From: Nitrospinae bacterium AH_259_B05_G02_I21 | GTDB lineage: Bacteria; JADFOP01 | Assembly: GCA_027717595.1 (NCBI GenBank) | Contig: JALLOF010000045.1 | Span: 1 to 12,625 of the forward strand | Reading direction: 5' to 3' | DNA: 12,625 nucleotides | Part shown: piece after piece, positions 1 to 7,646 of the stretch | How positions within the stretch are numbered: position 1 is the first letter of the stretch | Layout: every line of letters begins with the position of its first letter | Notes under the pieces: model-generated | The model's database searches: none | Told to the model about the DNA's origin: nothing | What the model saw: the letters and a program-made list of their open reading frames with translations, nothing else | Made by a program: the position numbers and the translations under genes

Positions 1-85
1 CCTCTCGGTCACCAGCCGGGAGCGGTTTCGGAACTCGGTCGTGGCCTGGGGCCTCGGGAGAGGAGGGGGTTTATGGCGAGCCGAG

Positions 86-247
86 CTAGAACTCGACGTT
101 GAGCTCCACCTCGGTGTTGAAGGCTTCGTCGTCGGCTCGGGCGATGCCGGCCACCGTGGAGATCTCGATGCCGTCGGGATCGCCGGCGGTCGGCCCCTTA
201 CAACCGTTCTGAGCCTCCCCGCCCAACAGCCAGCCGCCGCCGGCGCT
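86..247 (-). pseudogene. C-terminal remnant of a possible outer-membrane protein
   Basis: On the minus strand a 53-codon frame stays open from just after a TGA (250-248) to a TAG at 88-86. It has no ATG or GTG start and no Shine-Dalgarno site. Its codons are strongly G/C-ending, as in the real genes here, and its last residues are TEVELNVEF. That is an alternating hydrophobic strand ending in Phe, the pattern of the last beta-strand of outer-membrane barrels. It lies directly downstream of the porin on the same strand. I read it as the tail of a decayed or truncated gene; it could also be chance. The rest of 1-303 shows no gene, RNA or clear terminator. Confidence 0.3.
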
Positions 248-303
248 TCACCTCTTATGTCGCGTCTCCCTCTGGGTCAGAATACCTTCTCCTTCAGGCG
301 CCC

Positions 304-1632
304 CTAGAAGGAGTATGTAAACTCGGTGGCAATGGTACTGTTCTCGTCGTCCCGCGTGCCGTCCTTTTTGATAAAGGGCGCGACGTCTGACTCGCCCAGA
401 TTGGACTGGTCAAACCGGTACTCCACCACAAACCCCGCGCTCTCGGTGAAGTTAACAGTGATGGCCCCCGTGTGGGACTGCCAGATCTGGGGAATCCGTG
501 GCGTGGAGCTGATCCGCGCCCCGCTACTGTCGTCGAAGTAGTCGTAGCGGTAGGTGAAACCTAGCCACGAAAGCACGTCTAGGTGAATCGTGTTGAAGTA
601 GCCAAACCATTCTGCGTCGGCCGGTCGCTGGCCCGGCAGGGTCAAGAAGGTGATCTGGGCGTGCTCGTCGCGGCCGATGTTGACCTCCCCGCCGATAATG
701 AGTCCCTCTAAGATGGGCAGGTTAATGGTGTAGTCCACATCGAGCACCGTCCGCTGGTCGTGGTTGTCCTGGCCTCCGGCGGCCGCCGCCAGGGCCTCTG
801 CCGGGTCGTCAGCGTTCGGATCGCTCTCCGGGCCGTGGATGACGCTCACCCCCACGTTGAGGAGCTCCCCGAAGGGGGTCACCCCCAGCCGACCCCCGAT
901 GGTCTTGTCCCGGTTTCTGTCCTCTACGGCCGAAGTATCATCATCCCAACCGTTCACCCCGTAGACTGCAAAGTCGAGATATTGGGTGACGTTGCCCTGC
1001 AGCATCACCCCCGTCAGGTTCGTCGGGATGCCGTTGAGGAAGGTGATGGACTGGGAGAACTGGTATGTGTCGGGGGCATCGAGGAGCTCCCAGCCGATGG
1101 GGGCGTTGAACTTACCGACCGTCACATCCCAGCCATCCTCGTCAATCGAGGCGAACATGGGGATAGTTGCCACGACGAAACCCTGCTCGAAGATCTCATC
1201 AGCCGTGAGGCTCCCGTCGGCCTCCTCGAAATCGATGTCGGTGCGGACCTTCAGCCAACTGGTGATCTCCTTCTCCAGGTCGATCTCGACTTGGTCCAAG
1301 GAGAAATCGGCATCCTCGGGGGTCGCGTTGCTAGTGGCAAGATCCTCGGTGTTGGCGTTCCAGACGAAGCTTGTGTCCACATAGCCACTGATCTTCAGCC
1401 CCACGGTCTCCTGGATGCGCTCCTTAAGGCTTTTCTGCTCAGCAGCAGCGGTTTCGGCCTGTTGTTCTAAGGTCTCCACCCGCTCCTTGAGTTCCTGCAC
1501 CATACTCTTTAGGTTCTCTACTTCCTCTGTCCCTTGGTCGGGGAAGCCGGGAGTGGCGAGGAAGAGGACCAGGAGCGCGCCCACGCTCGCGATACTAACC
1601 TTCCTTATGATGCAGCTCCTATCCATTTCCAC
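304..1632 (-). CDS. OmpL-like beta-barrel porin with N-terminal coiled coil
   Basis: A 442-residue outer-membrane channel protein. Residues about 11-30 form a signal peptide (Lys-Val, then a hydrophobic run ending near ATPGFP). Residues 36-77 are a Glu/Lys/Gln-rich heptad coiled coil of the kind that anchors porins to peptidoglycan or trimerises. A barrel follows, beginning LKISGYVDTSFVWN, with amphipathic strands, acidic loops and a C-terminal Phe (ATEFTYSF). The segments YRYDYFDDSSGAR and VVEYRFDQSN resemble the putative beta-barrel porin-2 (OmpL-like, BBP2) family. The start is uncertain: GTG at 1632 or ATG at 1626, neither with a well-spaced Shine-Dalgarno site. The gene diverges from the tad operon and no feature links it to pilus assembly. 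The substrate cannot be told from sequence. Confidence 0.85.
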   Translation of the reverse strand: MEMDRSCIIRKVSIASVGALLVLFLATPGFPDQGTEEVENLKSMVQELKERVETLEQQAETAAAEQKSLKERIQETVGLKISGYVDTSFVWNANTEDLATSNATPEDADFSLDQVEIDLEKEITSWLKVRTDIDFEEADGSLTADEIFEQGFVVATIPMFASIDEDGWDVTVGKFNAPIGWELLDAPDTYQFSQSITFLNGIPTNLTGVMLQGNVTQYLDFAVYGVNGWDDDTSAVEDRNRDKTIGGRLGVTPFGELLNVGVSVIHGPESDPNADDPAEALAAAAGGQDNHDQRTVLDVDYTINLPILEGLIIGGEVNIGRDEHAQITFLTLPGQRPADAEWFGYFNTIHLDVLSWLGFTYRYDYFDDSSGARISSTPRIPQIWQSHTGAITVNFTESAGFVVEYRFDQSNLGESDVAPFIKKDGTRDDENSTIATEFTYSF

Positions 1633-1738
1633 TCGTTCGGCCTATGTTCTCCCGCCCATGGCCCAATTTTTGCCCATTTACCCTTGGTTCCGAATGCAAT
1701 TGGATATAATTGAGACATATTGTCCAAAAATTGCCTTC

Positions 1739-1767
1739 AAAATGGCCTGCCAGAGATATTTTGTCAA
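1739..1767 (-). promoter_or_regulatory. Candidate sigma-70 promoter for the porin
   Basis: On the minus strand a perfect -35 hexamer TTGACA (1767-1762) is followed after 17 bases by CATTTT (1744-1739), a poor -10 with 3 of 6 matches. Transcription would start near 1732, about 100 bases before the porin start. The region is AT-rich compared with its surroundings. A repeated AAAATGGCCT motif overlaps the -10 and lies just upstream of the -35, so an activator or repressor may act here. The weak -10 keeps confidence low. Confidence 0.3.
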
Positions 1768-1781
1768 GCAAAAAATGGCCT
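1739..1781. repeat. Direct repeat AAAATGGCCT, 33 bp apart
   Basis: The 10-mer AAAATGGCCT occurs at 1739-1748 and again at 1772-1781. Similarity continues past the 10-mer: both copies run on through a purine-rich stretch into a run of T (about 1758-1762 and 1791-1797). The 33-bp offset is close to three helical turns, as for paired operator half-sites. The copies flank the candidate porin -35 hexamer. Confidence 0.4.
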
Positions 1782-1889
1782 CCGAGGGATTTTTTTCGGC
1801 TCGGACATGTGAACGATCCTGTGATCCGGATGCCTTTGGAGCCCTAATCGCCCGGGCCACCCGGCATGTGAAGGCCGATTTGAGCCTAG

Positions 1890-1918
1890 TTGCGCTCCGG
1901 CTCAGGACTATATATATT
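1890..1918 (+). promoter_or_regulatory. Candidate sigma-70 promoter for the tadE-tadC operon
   Basis: TTGCGC (1890-1895), 17 bases, then TATATT (1913-1918, 5 of 6 matches to TATAAT), inside a TATATATATTTATA tract that stands out from GC-rich DNA. It is the best housekeeping-type promoter in the 555-base gap 1633-2187. It would give a leader of about 260 bases before tadE, containing the two hairpins listed below. No RNA gene, Flp pilin or other coding region is visible in this gap. Confidence 0.35.
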
Positions 1919-2017
1919 TATACTTTACCTTAGATTGGTGATTGTGGTAGATTAAGTTTACTTCGGTGGGGAGATTGACCATCTCTCGACACTTGAGCGT
2001 GGTGACAATGCGGCCCA

Positions 2018-2039
2018 GCGGGGGGAGACGTGCCCCCGC
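2018..2039 (+). other. GC-rich hairpin in the tadE leader
   Basis: GCGGGGG (2018-2024) pairs perfectly with CCCCCGC (2033-2039) across an 8-base loop. No T-run follows, so this is not a canonical intrinsic terminator. It could be a folded leader element or part of a repeat with the next hairpin. A short upstream stem (GAGAT/ATCTC around 1971-1985) is also present. Confidence 0.4.
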
Positions 2040-2051
2040 GGGCGTCCATCG

Positions 2052-2093
2052 CTTTTCCCTCTCGAGCAGAGGGAAGGGATGAGGGTCTGCGCC
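2052..2093. repeat. REP-like palindromic element
   Basis: TTCCCTCT (2055-2062) and AGAGGGAA (2068-2075) form a perfect 8-bp stem with a 5-base loop. It extends to 11 bp by two G-T pairs and a C-G pair (2052-2078), followed by GGGATGAGGG. Read on the minus strand, the element translates as PHPFPLLEREK. This resembles the spurious peptides (PHPNPLPxGERE type) produced by the widespread family of short palindromic repeats with GGGAGAGGG/GGGTGAGGG cores. Only one copy is in the window, so repeat status is inferred from resemblance. Confidence 0.45.
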
Positions 2094-2187
2094 CCCACTT
2101 GGGTGGCAGGGTTCAGACGCCATTGTGCCCGTCCTGCGCTCTACTCGACCGGGGAGCCGGAGCGGTTAGGCCGCTGAGGTTTAAGCC

Positions 2188-2652
2188 ATGTTGTCATGGA
2201 TTCGCCGTCGGGTGTCGGCTGAGGGAGGGAACGCCGCGGTGGAGCTGGCCCTGGTGTTCCCCTTCTTCCTCGCCCTTGTGATGGGGATTATCGAGTTCGG
2301 CCGGGTCCTCTACTTCAAGCAAGTTATCACGAACGCCGCGCGGGAGTCCTCGCGGGCTTCTGCGACGGGGTTCGAGTCCTACATTTCGGCGGCCAATCGG
2401 GTCTTGAACCCTGCAGGCATTCCAACGCCCTCTGCCTCCTGCTCCTCGAGTCCCTCCGAAGGCTCGGCGTCCATCTGCAGGACCATTGTGACAATCCCGG
2501 TGGGTGCCGCTTCCACCCAGGCCCATCAAGTGGACATAGCCTACAGCGCCGCCTACATTACTCCTCTTGGGGCGCTGCTGAACCTTATAGTTGGCGACGC
2601 CGGTTTGGGATCGGGGATTACGCTGACCTCCTCGGCGGTGATGCGCGAATGA
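2188..2652 (+). CDS. tadE: TadE-like pseudopilin
   Basis: A 154-residue TadE-family minor pilin. The short basic N-terminus (MLSWIRRR) leads to SAEGG then NAAVEL. Cleavage by prepilin peptidase after Gly14 would leave Asn at +1 and the conserved Glu at +5 (Glu19). A single hydrophobic helix follows (about 20-37, ending in the family motif GIIEFGRVLY). The rest is a small periplasmic domain with Cys80 and Cys91, a possible disulfide. GAGG at 2176-2179 lies 8 bases before the ATG. It is the first gene of the operon; the usual flp pilin gene is not upstream of it. TadE proteins are processed like pilins and needed for fibre assembly. Confidence 0.9.
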   Translation: MLSWIRRRVSAEGGNAAVELALVFPFFLALVMGIIEFGRVLYFKQVITNAARESSRASATGFESYISAANRVLNPAGIPTPSASCSSSPSEGSASICRTIVTIPVGAASTQAHQVDIAYSAAYITPLGALLNLIVGDAGLGSGITLTSSAVMRE

Positions 2653-2752
2653 GGGGTCGGAACGGAGCGCTACGGACCTCTTGGTGAAGGCTGAGCCGGG
2701 GCGACCACTTCCAAAGGAGGGCCTGCTTCCTTCTGCAGCCGTTGAACAGCCG

Positions 2753-3265
2753 ATGAAGATGGATTTCTATTTTATACTCATGATTCTTGTCGTCGCCGTG
2801 GCCTGGGATCTGCGGTCGTTGAGGATTCCGAACGCCATTACCGCGCCCGCCGCCTTGGCGGGTATTGGATACCACGTGACCACGGCCGGACTTCCAGGCC
2901 TGAAGTCCAGTGTCTTGGGCCTCCTGCTGGGCTTGGCGATACTCCTTATTCCATTTTTGCTGGGGGGTCTCGGCGGAGGCGATGTGAAGCTGCTGGCGGC
3001 CCTTGGGGCCTGGCTTGGCCCCCGTGGGATTCTCTTTGCGGCGCTGTACGGCGGCTTGGCCGGCGGCCTCTTGGCGCTCGGCGTGATGGTGGCCACCGGT
3101 GAGGGCGCCTTCAAGTTTATGAAAACCATCTACGACGACGTGGTATACTTCGTGAGTTTTGGCGAGCGGCCTCCGCTCGCCGAGCGGGGGAAACGGCGCA
3201 TTCCTTACAGCCTGGCCATTGCCGCAGGCACCCTGGGCTTCATTTTTCTGGGCCCACCGGCGTGA
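2753..3265 (+). CDS. cpaA: Prepilin peptidase, CpaA/TadV type (family A24)
   Basis: An integral-membrane aspartic protease that cleaves the leader of Flp-type prepilins and TadE. The short form (170 residues) lacks the N-methylase domain, as is usual for Tad systems. Both catalytic aspartates are present: Asp19 in WDLRSLRIPN and Asp77 in LGGGDVKLL, the GxGD motif. Several hydrophobic helices are visible (about 5-18, 53-70, 80-112 and 150-167). The start is uncertain. ATG at 2753 begins right at the first helix but has no Shine-Dalgarno site. A GTG at 2681 would add 24 residues, also without one. A strong AAAGGAGG (2713-2720) sits between the two with no ATG, GTG or TTG start at proper spacing. 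Confidence 0.88.
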   Translation: MKMDFYFILMILVVAVAWDLRSLRIPNAITAPAALAGIGYHVTTAGLPGLKSSVLGLLLGLAILLIPFLLGGLGGGDVKLLAALGAWLGPRGILFAALYGGLAGGLLALGVMVATGEGAFKFMKTIYDDVVYFVSFGERPPLAERGKRRIPYSLAIAAGTLGFIFLGPPA

Positions 3266-3291
3266 TGTAGCCGACGTCGAAGGAGAGGAAG

Positions 3292-4125
3292 ATGGGACGA
3301 TTTCTTAACCTGCGAACCCTCACCCTTCTTGGGGCGGCCGTCGCCGGCCTCCTTACGATCATTCTGCTGACCCGGTACATAAGTCTGCGGGAGAGCCAAA
3401 TCTCAGCCCGGCTCGCCCAAGAAGGCCTGACCCACGTGATGTTGGCCAAGAGGGATATTCCAGCGGCCCGGACGATCACTTCTGTGGACGTAGAGAGGAC
3501 TACCTGGCCAAAGAAAGCATTACCGAAAGACGCCTTTCACGACCTGAAGTCCCTTAAGGATCGGGTGGCGGCCCGAAAGATTATAGCTGGTGAGCCCGTC
3601 CTTGAAGGCCACCTCGCCTCCAAGGGAAGCGGGACGGGGCTTGCCGCGATCATCCCCAAGGGCAAGCGGGCCATGGCCGTACGCGTGAACGAAATCGTCG
3701 GCGTTGCGGGCTTTATCAAGCCGGGCGATCTCGTTGACGTCATCGTCACCTTGGAGCCGGATGAAGAGACGGGCATCGTCACCAAGACCGTTCTGCAGCG
3801 GGTGCCGGTTATTGCCGTCGGGCAGGAAATCTCCCGGGAGGGGGGCAAGCCCAAGCGGGTCACCGCTGTGACCCTTATGGTGAACCCGGCTGATGCCGAG
3901 AAGCTGGCGCTGGCGAGCCGCAATGACATCCAGCTGGCGATGCGCAACACGCTTGACAGTGTGAGGGTCTCCACCGTCGGAGCAACGCCCGTCCGCCTCG
4001 TTGGATTGCCCCCCAAGCCTGAAAAGGAAGAGGAGCCGCCCCCTGAGCCGAAAGAAGAGGAAGGCCCGCCGCCGGTGATGGTGGAAGTCATTCGAGGCGC
4101 CACCCGGGGGATGGAGAAGTTCTAG
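3292..4125 (+). CDS. cpaB: Flp pilus assembly protein CpaB/RcpC (SAF domain)
   Basis: A 277-residue periplasmic protein with one N-terminal membrane anchor (about 9-28). An SAF domain follows (about 48-110, with VMLAKRDIPAARTITSVDV and IIAGEPVL), then the RcpC/CpaB domain (about 115-235, with MAVRVNEIVGVAGFIKPGDLVDV). Next comes a Pro/Glu/Lys-rich linker (240-261) and a conserved-looking tail VMVEVIRGATRGMEKF. CpaB proteins support the secretin, possibly by contacting peptidoglycan through the SAF fold. Here the gene is separated from its usual neighbour cpaC, which lies on the other strand. GGAGAGG just before the ATG at 3292 supports the start. The length is normal for the family. Confidence 0.92.
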   Translation: MGRFLNLRTLTLLGAAVAGLLTIILLTRYISLRESQISARLAQEGLTHVMLAKRDIPAARTITSVDVERTTWPKKALPKDAFHDLKSLKDRVAARKIIAGEPVLEGHLASKGSGTGLAAIIPKGKRAMAVRVNEIVGVAGFIKPGDLVDVIVTLEPDEETGIVTKTVLQRVPVIAVGQEISREGGKPKRVTAVTLMVNPADAEKLALASRNDIQLAMRNTLDSVRVSTVGATPVRLVGLPPKPEKEEEPPPEPKEEEGPPPVMVEVIRGATRGMEKF

Positions 4126-4135
4126 AGCGTCGACC

Positions 4136-5296
4136 ATGAGCAAAGAAGAGATACTCATCATCGGGCCCGATGCCTCCACGAGGCAGGAGCTTGTCCGGCT
4201 GCTTAAGGGCGTGGCCGAAGTGGTCAGCGAAGCTCCCGATTATTCCTCTGGCTACACGTTAGCCACAACGACCAATCCGGGCGTCATCTTCATCGATCTG
4301 AGCCCGGACCCCGGCCAGGGCGTCGGGCTCATTGAAAAGCTCGTAGCGGGACACACGGCCTCTGCGATGTTTGTCATCAGCAAGGAGAAAAGCCCCGACC
4401 TCATTCTCAAGGTAATGCGATTGGGTGTTCGGGACTTTTTCGTCTTGCCGGACAACGAGGCAGCCATTTCGCACGCCATCGGCACACTCACTCCGGCCAT
4501 GGTTGAGAAGCCCCCCCCCAGAGGAAAGATTCTGACCGTTTTCAGCCTCCTTGGAGGTTGCGGCGCAACCACGTTGGCGACGAATCTGGCAGGTTGTTTC
4601 GCCCTGAATTCGGAGAAGAAAAGCATTCTTTTCGACCTGGACCTCTACAAGGGGGACGTCTCCTTTTTTCTGAATCTCGAGACGCCCTTTACGATTACCG
4701 ATTTCCAACACAACCTCGGTCGGCTCGACGGGGACCTCCTCGACTCCTCCCTGGCCAAACACCCATCGGGCCTCTTTGTCCTCGGGCACCCCAAGTCCTA
4801 CGAGGAGATCGAGGACATAACAGGCGAGCACCTCACCCAGGCTCTAAAAAAGCTTAGCCAGCACTATGACTTCGTCGTCGTTGACTGCCTCAAGGCCATT
4901 AACGACATTTTCCTCGCCGTCATGGACGCTTCCGACGTAATCGTTCTCGTGGCGCTCCAGACGGTCCCGGCGTTGAAGAACACCAAGCGTTGCCTTGAGC
5001 TCTTCGAGCAGCTTGGGTATAATCAAGAGAAGATCAAAGTGGTCTTGAACCGGTTTGCGAAGAAGAAGCTCTTCTCTGTGGACAACGTCGAGAAGACCTT
5101 GGATTGGCCCGTCACGGCCACCTTGACGAATCTTGAACAGGAGACGACGGAGGTCATGAACGCCGGTCGGCTTCTCCACGACGTTTTCCCGAAGGCGAAG
5201 CTGACCCAGGAAATTTTTTCGCTGGGCGAGACCCTCGCGGGAGAGGCCCCCAAGGTGGCCAAACGGTCGAGGCTGTTAAGATTCCTCAAGAAGTAA
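4136..5296 (+). CDS. cpaE: Pilus assembly ATPase-like localisation protein CpaE/TadZ
   Basis: A 386-residue protein of the MinD/ParA superfamily that places the Tad machine in the cell. Residues 1-120 form a receiver-like domain with Asp54 (VIFIDLSPD) at the phospho-acceptor position and Lys83 in VISKEK. Residues 130-370 are the ATPase-like domain, with a deviant Walker A, SLLGGCGATTLATNLA (137-152). The usual GKT lysine is replaced by Ala, which is common in TadZ/CpaE. ILFDLDLYKGD (164-174) and FVVVDCLKA are the switch and Walker B regions. A basic tail (KRSRLLRFLKK) ends the protein. The gene lies 10 bases after cpaB and 9 before cpaF. Whether it binds or hydrolyses ATP cannot be decided from sequence. 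Confidence 0.92.
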   Translation: MSKEEILIIGPDASTRQELVRLLKGVAEVVSEAPDYSSGYTLATTTNPGVIFIDLSPDPGQGVGLIEKLVAGHTASAMFVISKEKSPDLILKVMRLGVRDFFVLPDNEAAISHAIGTLTPAMVEKPPPRGKILTVFSLLGGCGATTLATNLAGCFALNSEKKSILFDLDLYKGDVSFFLNLETPFTITDFQHNLGRLDGDLLDSSLAKHPSGLFVLGHPKSYEEIEDITGEHLTQALKKLSQHYDFVVVDCLKAINDIFLAVMDASDVIVLVALQTVPALKNTKRCLELFEQLGYNQEKIKVVLNRFAKKKLFSVDNVEKTLDWPVTATLTNLEQETTEVMNAGRLLHDVFPKAKLTQEIFSLGETLAGEAPKVAKRSRLLRFLKK

Positions 5297-5305
5297 GGCT
5301 AACCG

Positions 5306-6667
5306 ATGCTACGGCGCCGTCTTAGCAAGATCGATAGGCCCGCTACCCCCGGGGAGGGCTCCCCTGACGCACCCCTCGGGCATACCGACGACCACTATCA
5401 TGAGGTCAAGGGGGACATACACGCCAAACTCGTCGAAAATCTCGACTTCGCCAGCCTGGAGTCCCTGTCGAACGAGGAGCTCCAGGGGGAAATCCACGAA
5501 GCCATTACCCAGCTCGTACGCACCGAGGACGTTCCGCTCAACCATTCCGAGCGGGAGGTCCTCGTCGAAGAGGTGCTCCACGAGGTCCTCGGTTACGGCC
5601 CCTTGGAGCACCTCCTCAAGGACCCCTCCATCACCGATATCTTGGCCAACAACTACAACTCGGTCTACATCGAGCGCAAGGGGCTTCTGGAGAAGACCAA
5701 CATCCGCTTCAAGAACGACGAGCATCTCCTCCACATCATTCACCGCATCGTCGCCGCCGTGGGCCGGCGGATCGATGATTCCTCGCCCATGGTGGACGCC
5801 CGGCTTCCTGACGGCAGCCGTATCAACGCCATCATCCCACCCCTTGCTCTTGACGGACCCTGTCTGTCCATTCGCCGGTTTGGGAGCATACCGCTGAAAT
5901 TCGAGGATTTGATTCGCTTCCAGAGCGTCCTGCCGGAGATGGTGGAGTTTCTGACTGCCTGCGTGAAGGCCAAGCTAAACATCCTCATCTCAGGCGGTAC
6001 GGGCAGCGGCAAGACGACCCTCCTCAACGCGTTGAGCAGTTTCATCCCCGAAAGCGAGCGGATCGTCACCATCGAGGACAGCGCCGAGCTTCAGCTCCAG
6101 CAGCCTCACGTCGTTCGTCTCGAGACGCGGCCGCCCAATATCGAGGGCCAAGGTGAGGTCACCCAGCGCGACCTGGTGAAGAATACGCTACGGATGCGGC
6201 CGGACCGGATTATTATCGGCGAGGTCCGGGGCGGTGAGGCCCTCGATATGCTCCAGGCCATGAACACCGGCCACGAGGGTAGCTTGACCACCATTCACGC
6301 CAACACCACCCGCGACGCCCTCATGCGGCTGGAGACGATGGTTGCGATGGCGGGCCTCGATCTGCCGGACAAGGCGATCCGCCAGCAAGTTTCCTCAGCG
6401 ATCGATATCATGATCCAGGTCAACCGGCTCCCCGACGGCAAGCGCAAAGTCGTCCAAATCGCGGAGCTGACGGGTATGGAGGGGGAGACCGTCACCACCC
6501 AGGACGTCTTTACCTTCGACCAGCAGGGAGTGGACGGAAACGGCAACGTCTTCGGCGTCTTTCGGGCCACGGGTATCCGGCCTTCTTCTGTGGAGCGGAT
6601 GGAGGCCTATGGGGTGCGGCTGCCGGAGGGAATATTCGCCGTCCACCGAGAGGTGCCGGGGCTGTGA
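5306..6667 (+). CDS. cpaF: Tad secretion ATPase CpaF/TadA
   Basis: A 453-residue cytoplasmic hexameric ATPase of the GspE/VirB11 type that drives pilus extension and, in some Tad systems, retraction. All motifs are intact: Walker [10 protein letters not shown] (230-238), Asp box TIEDSAEL (255-262), Walker [13 protein letters not shown] (301-312) and His box [13 protein letters not shown] (321-333). The N-terminal region (about 60-200) holds the conserved [20 protein letters not shown] and [17 protein letters not shown] segments. The first 35 residues are a variable, probably disordered extension. AAGG 8 bases before the ATG supports the start. The stop overlaps the tadB start, indicating translational coupling. 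Confidence 0.97.
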   Translation: MLRRRLSKIDRPATPGEGSPDAPLGHTDDHYHEVKGDIHAKLVENLDFASLESLSNEELQGEIHEAITQLVRTEDVPLNHSEREVLVEEVLHEVLGYGPLEHLLKDPSITDILANNYNSVYIERKGLLEKTNIRFKNDEHLLHIIHRIVAAVGRRIDDSSPMVDARLPDGSRINAIIPPLALDGPCLSIRRFGSIPLKFEDLIRFQSVLPEMVEFLTACVKAKLNILISGGTGSGKTTLLNALSSFIPESERIVTIEDSAELQLQQPHVVRLETRPPNIEGQGEVTQRDLVKNTLRMRPDRIIIGEVRGGEALDMLQAMNTGHEGSLTTIHANTTRDALMRLETMVAMAGLDLPDKAIRQQVSSAIDIMIQVNRLPDGKRKVVQIAELTGMEGETVTTQDVFTFDQQGVDGNGNVFGVFRATGIRPSSVERMEAYGVRLPEGIFAVHREVPGL

Positions 6668-7635
6668 TGAAGCAACTCATCATCGTTTTGGCCATAGCGA
6701 CCGTTGCGCTCCTTGTCGAAGGCCTCTACCTGATGCTTCGCGACAGGGTGGGGAAAGGCGACAAGTCCATCACCGAAGGTCTCCGGGCCATCCAGGTTGA
6801 AACCACGGCCAAAAAACCAGGCGGAGGCATCCTCCGGGTCGTTGTCCTCTCGCATAACCCTGCCATCAACAGGATGCTTGGATCATTACCTTTCACTGAG
6901 AAGCTCGACAACGCGCTGGAGCAGGCCCACGTGAGGATGTTGCTGGACCGCTTCCTCCTGTTCGTCGCCCTCTCCGGGCTCGGCTGCGCCACGCTGGCCT
7001 ACGCCTTTACCGGCAATCCCGTGTTGGGCCCCCTCGGCTTGGTTGGAGGGGTCATGGCCCCGTGGGCCTACGTCATCTATACCAAACGCCGCCGAATGGC
7101 CAAGATATCGGAGCAGCTCCCCGAGGCCCTTGATACCATCGTCCGAGGCCTGCGGGCGGGTTACGCCCTGGCGACGGCCTTCGAGATTGTGGCCAATGAG
7201 GTTGCCCCGCCCATCAGTACCGAGTTCGCAAAAATCAGAGAAGAGGGCAAGCTCGGGATAAGCCTGAAGGATTCCATGGAAAATCTCCTTCGGCGGTGCG
7301 ACAACGTGGACATCAAGCTATTCGTCACAAGCGTCCTAATTCAGTGGGAGATCGGTGGCAACCTGACGGAGATCCTCTCCAACCTCAGCTACACGATCCG
7401 TGAGAGGTTTAAGCTGAGGGGCCATATCAAGGCGCTCACCGGTGAGGGGCGCCTAAGCGGCTTGGTGTTGGGCCTTCTCCCGGTGGTCGTTGGCTTGTTG
7501 ATTTACTCCCTCAACCCTGAATACTTCGAACCGCTCCTTGTCACCCCCCTCGGCAAGGCGCTCATGGCTTCGGCTGTGGGACTCGTGCTGATCGGTGCGC
7601 TGATGATCAAAAAGATTGTCACCATCGAGATTTAG
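6664..7635 (+). CDS. tadB: Inner-membrane platform protein TadB
   Basis: A 323-residue T2SSF-family membrane protein that with TadC forms the platform on which CpaF acts. Helices lie at about 4-24, 95-117, 120-140, 266-283 and 298-317. The cytoplasmic T2SSF domain (about 148-262) carries [18 protein letters not shown] and the matching [19 protein letters not shown]. The start can be GTG at 6664 (GAGAGG 10 bases upstream, 4-base overlap with cpaF) or ATG at 6667 (TGATG, 1-base overlap). The two differ by one residue. Confidence 0.93.
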   Translation: MMKQLIIVLAIATVALLVEGLYLMLRDRVGKGDKSITEGLRAIQVETTAKKPGGGILRVVVLSHNPAINRMLGSLPFTEKLDNALEQAHVRMLLDRFLLFVALSGLGCATLAYAFTGNPVLGPLGLVGGVMAPWAYVIYTKRRRMAKISEQLPEALDTIVRGLRAGYALATAFEIVANEVAPPISTEFAKIREEGKLGISLKDSMENLLRRCDNVDIKLFVTSVLIQWEIGGNLTEILSNLSYTIRERFKLRGHIKALTGEGRLSGLVLGLLPVVVGLLIYSLNPEYFEPLLVTPLGKALMASAVGLVLIGALMIKKIVTIEI

Positions 7636-7646
7636 GAGGCCGGTCC

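Noticed and set aside
41-307. Plus-strand 88-codon frame
   Set aside because: It is antisense to the coding-like minus-strand tail, has no ribosome site at its start and no recognisable family.
760-1470. Long plus-strand frame opposite the porin
   Set aside because: A shadow frame of a high-GC gene; the minus-strand porin has a signal peptide, barrel strands and terminal Phe.
1660-1680. Sigma-54-like GGGCAA-N5-GGGC on the minus strand before the porin
   Set aside because: Only 6 of 10 core bases match and the -12 TT is missing; it would also leave almost no leader.
1837-1851. Sigma-54-like site on the plus strand (TGGAGC-N5-TCGC) before tadE
   Set aside because: The GG/GC core and spacing are right, but three of ten core bases differ from the consensus; too weak to call in a GC-rich region.
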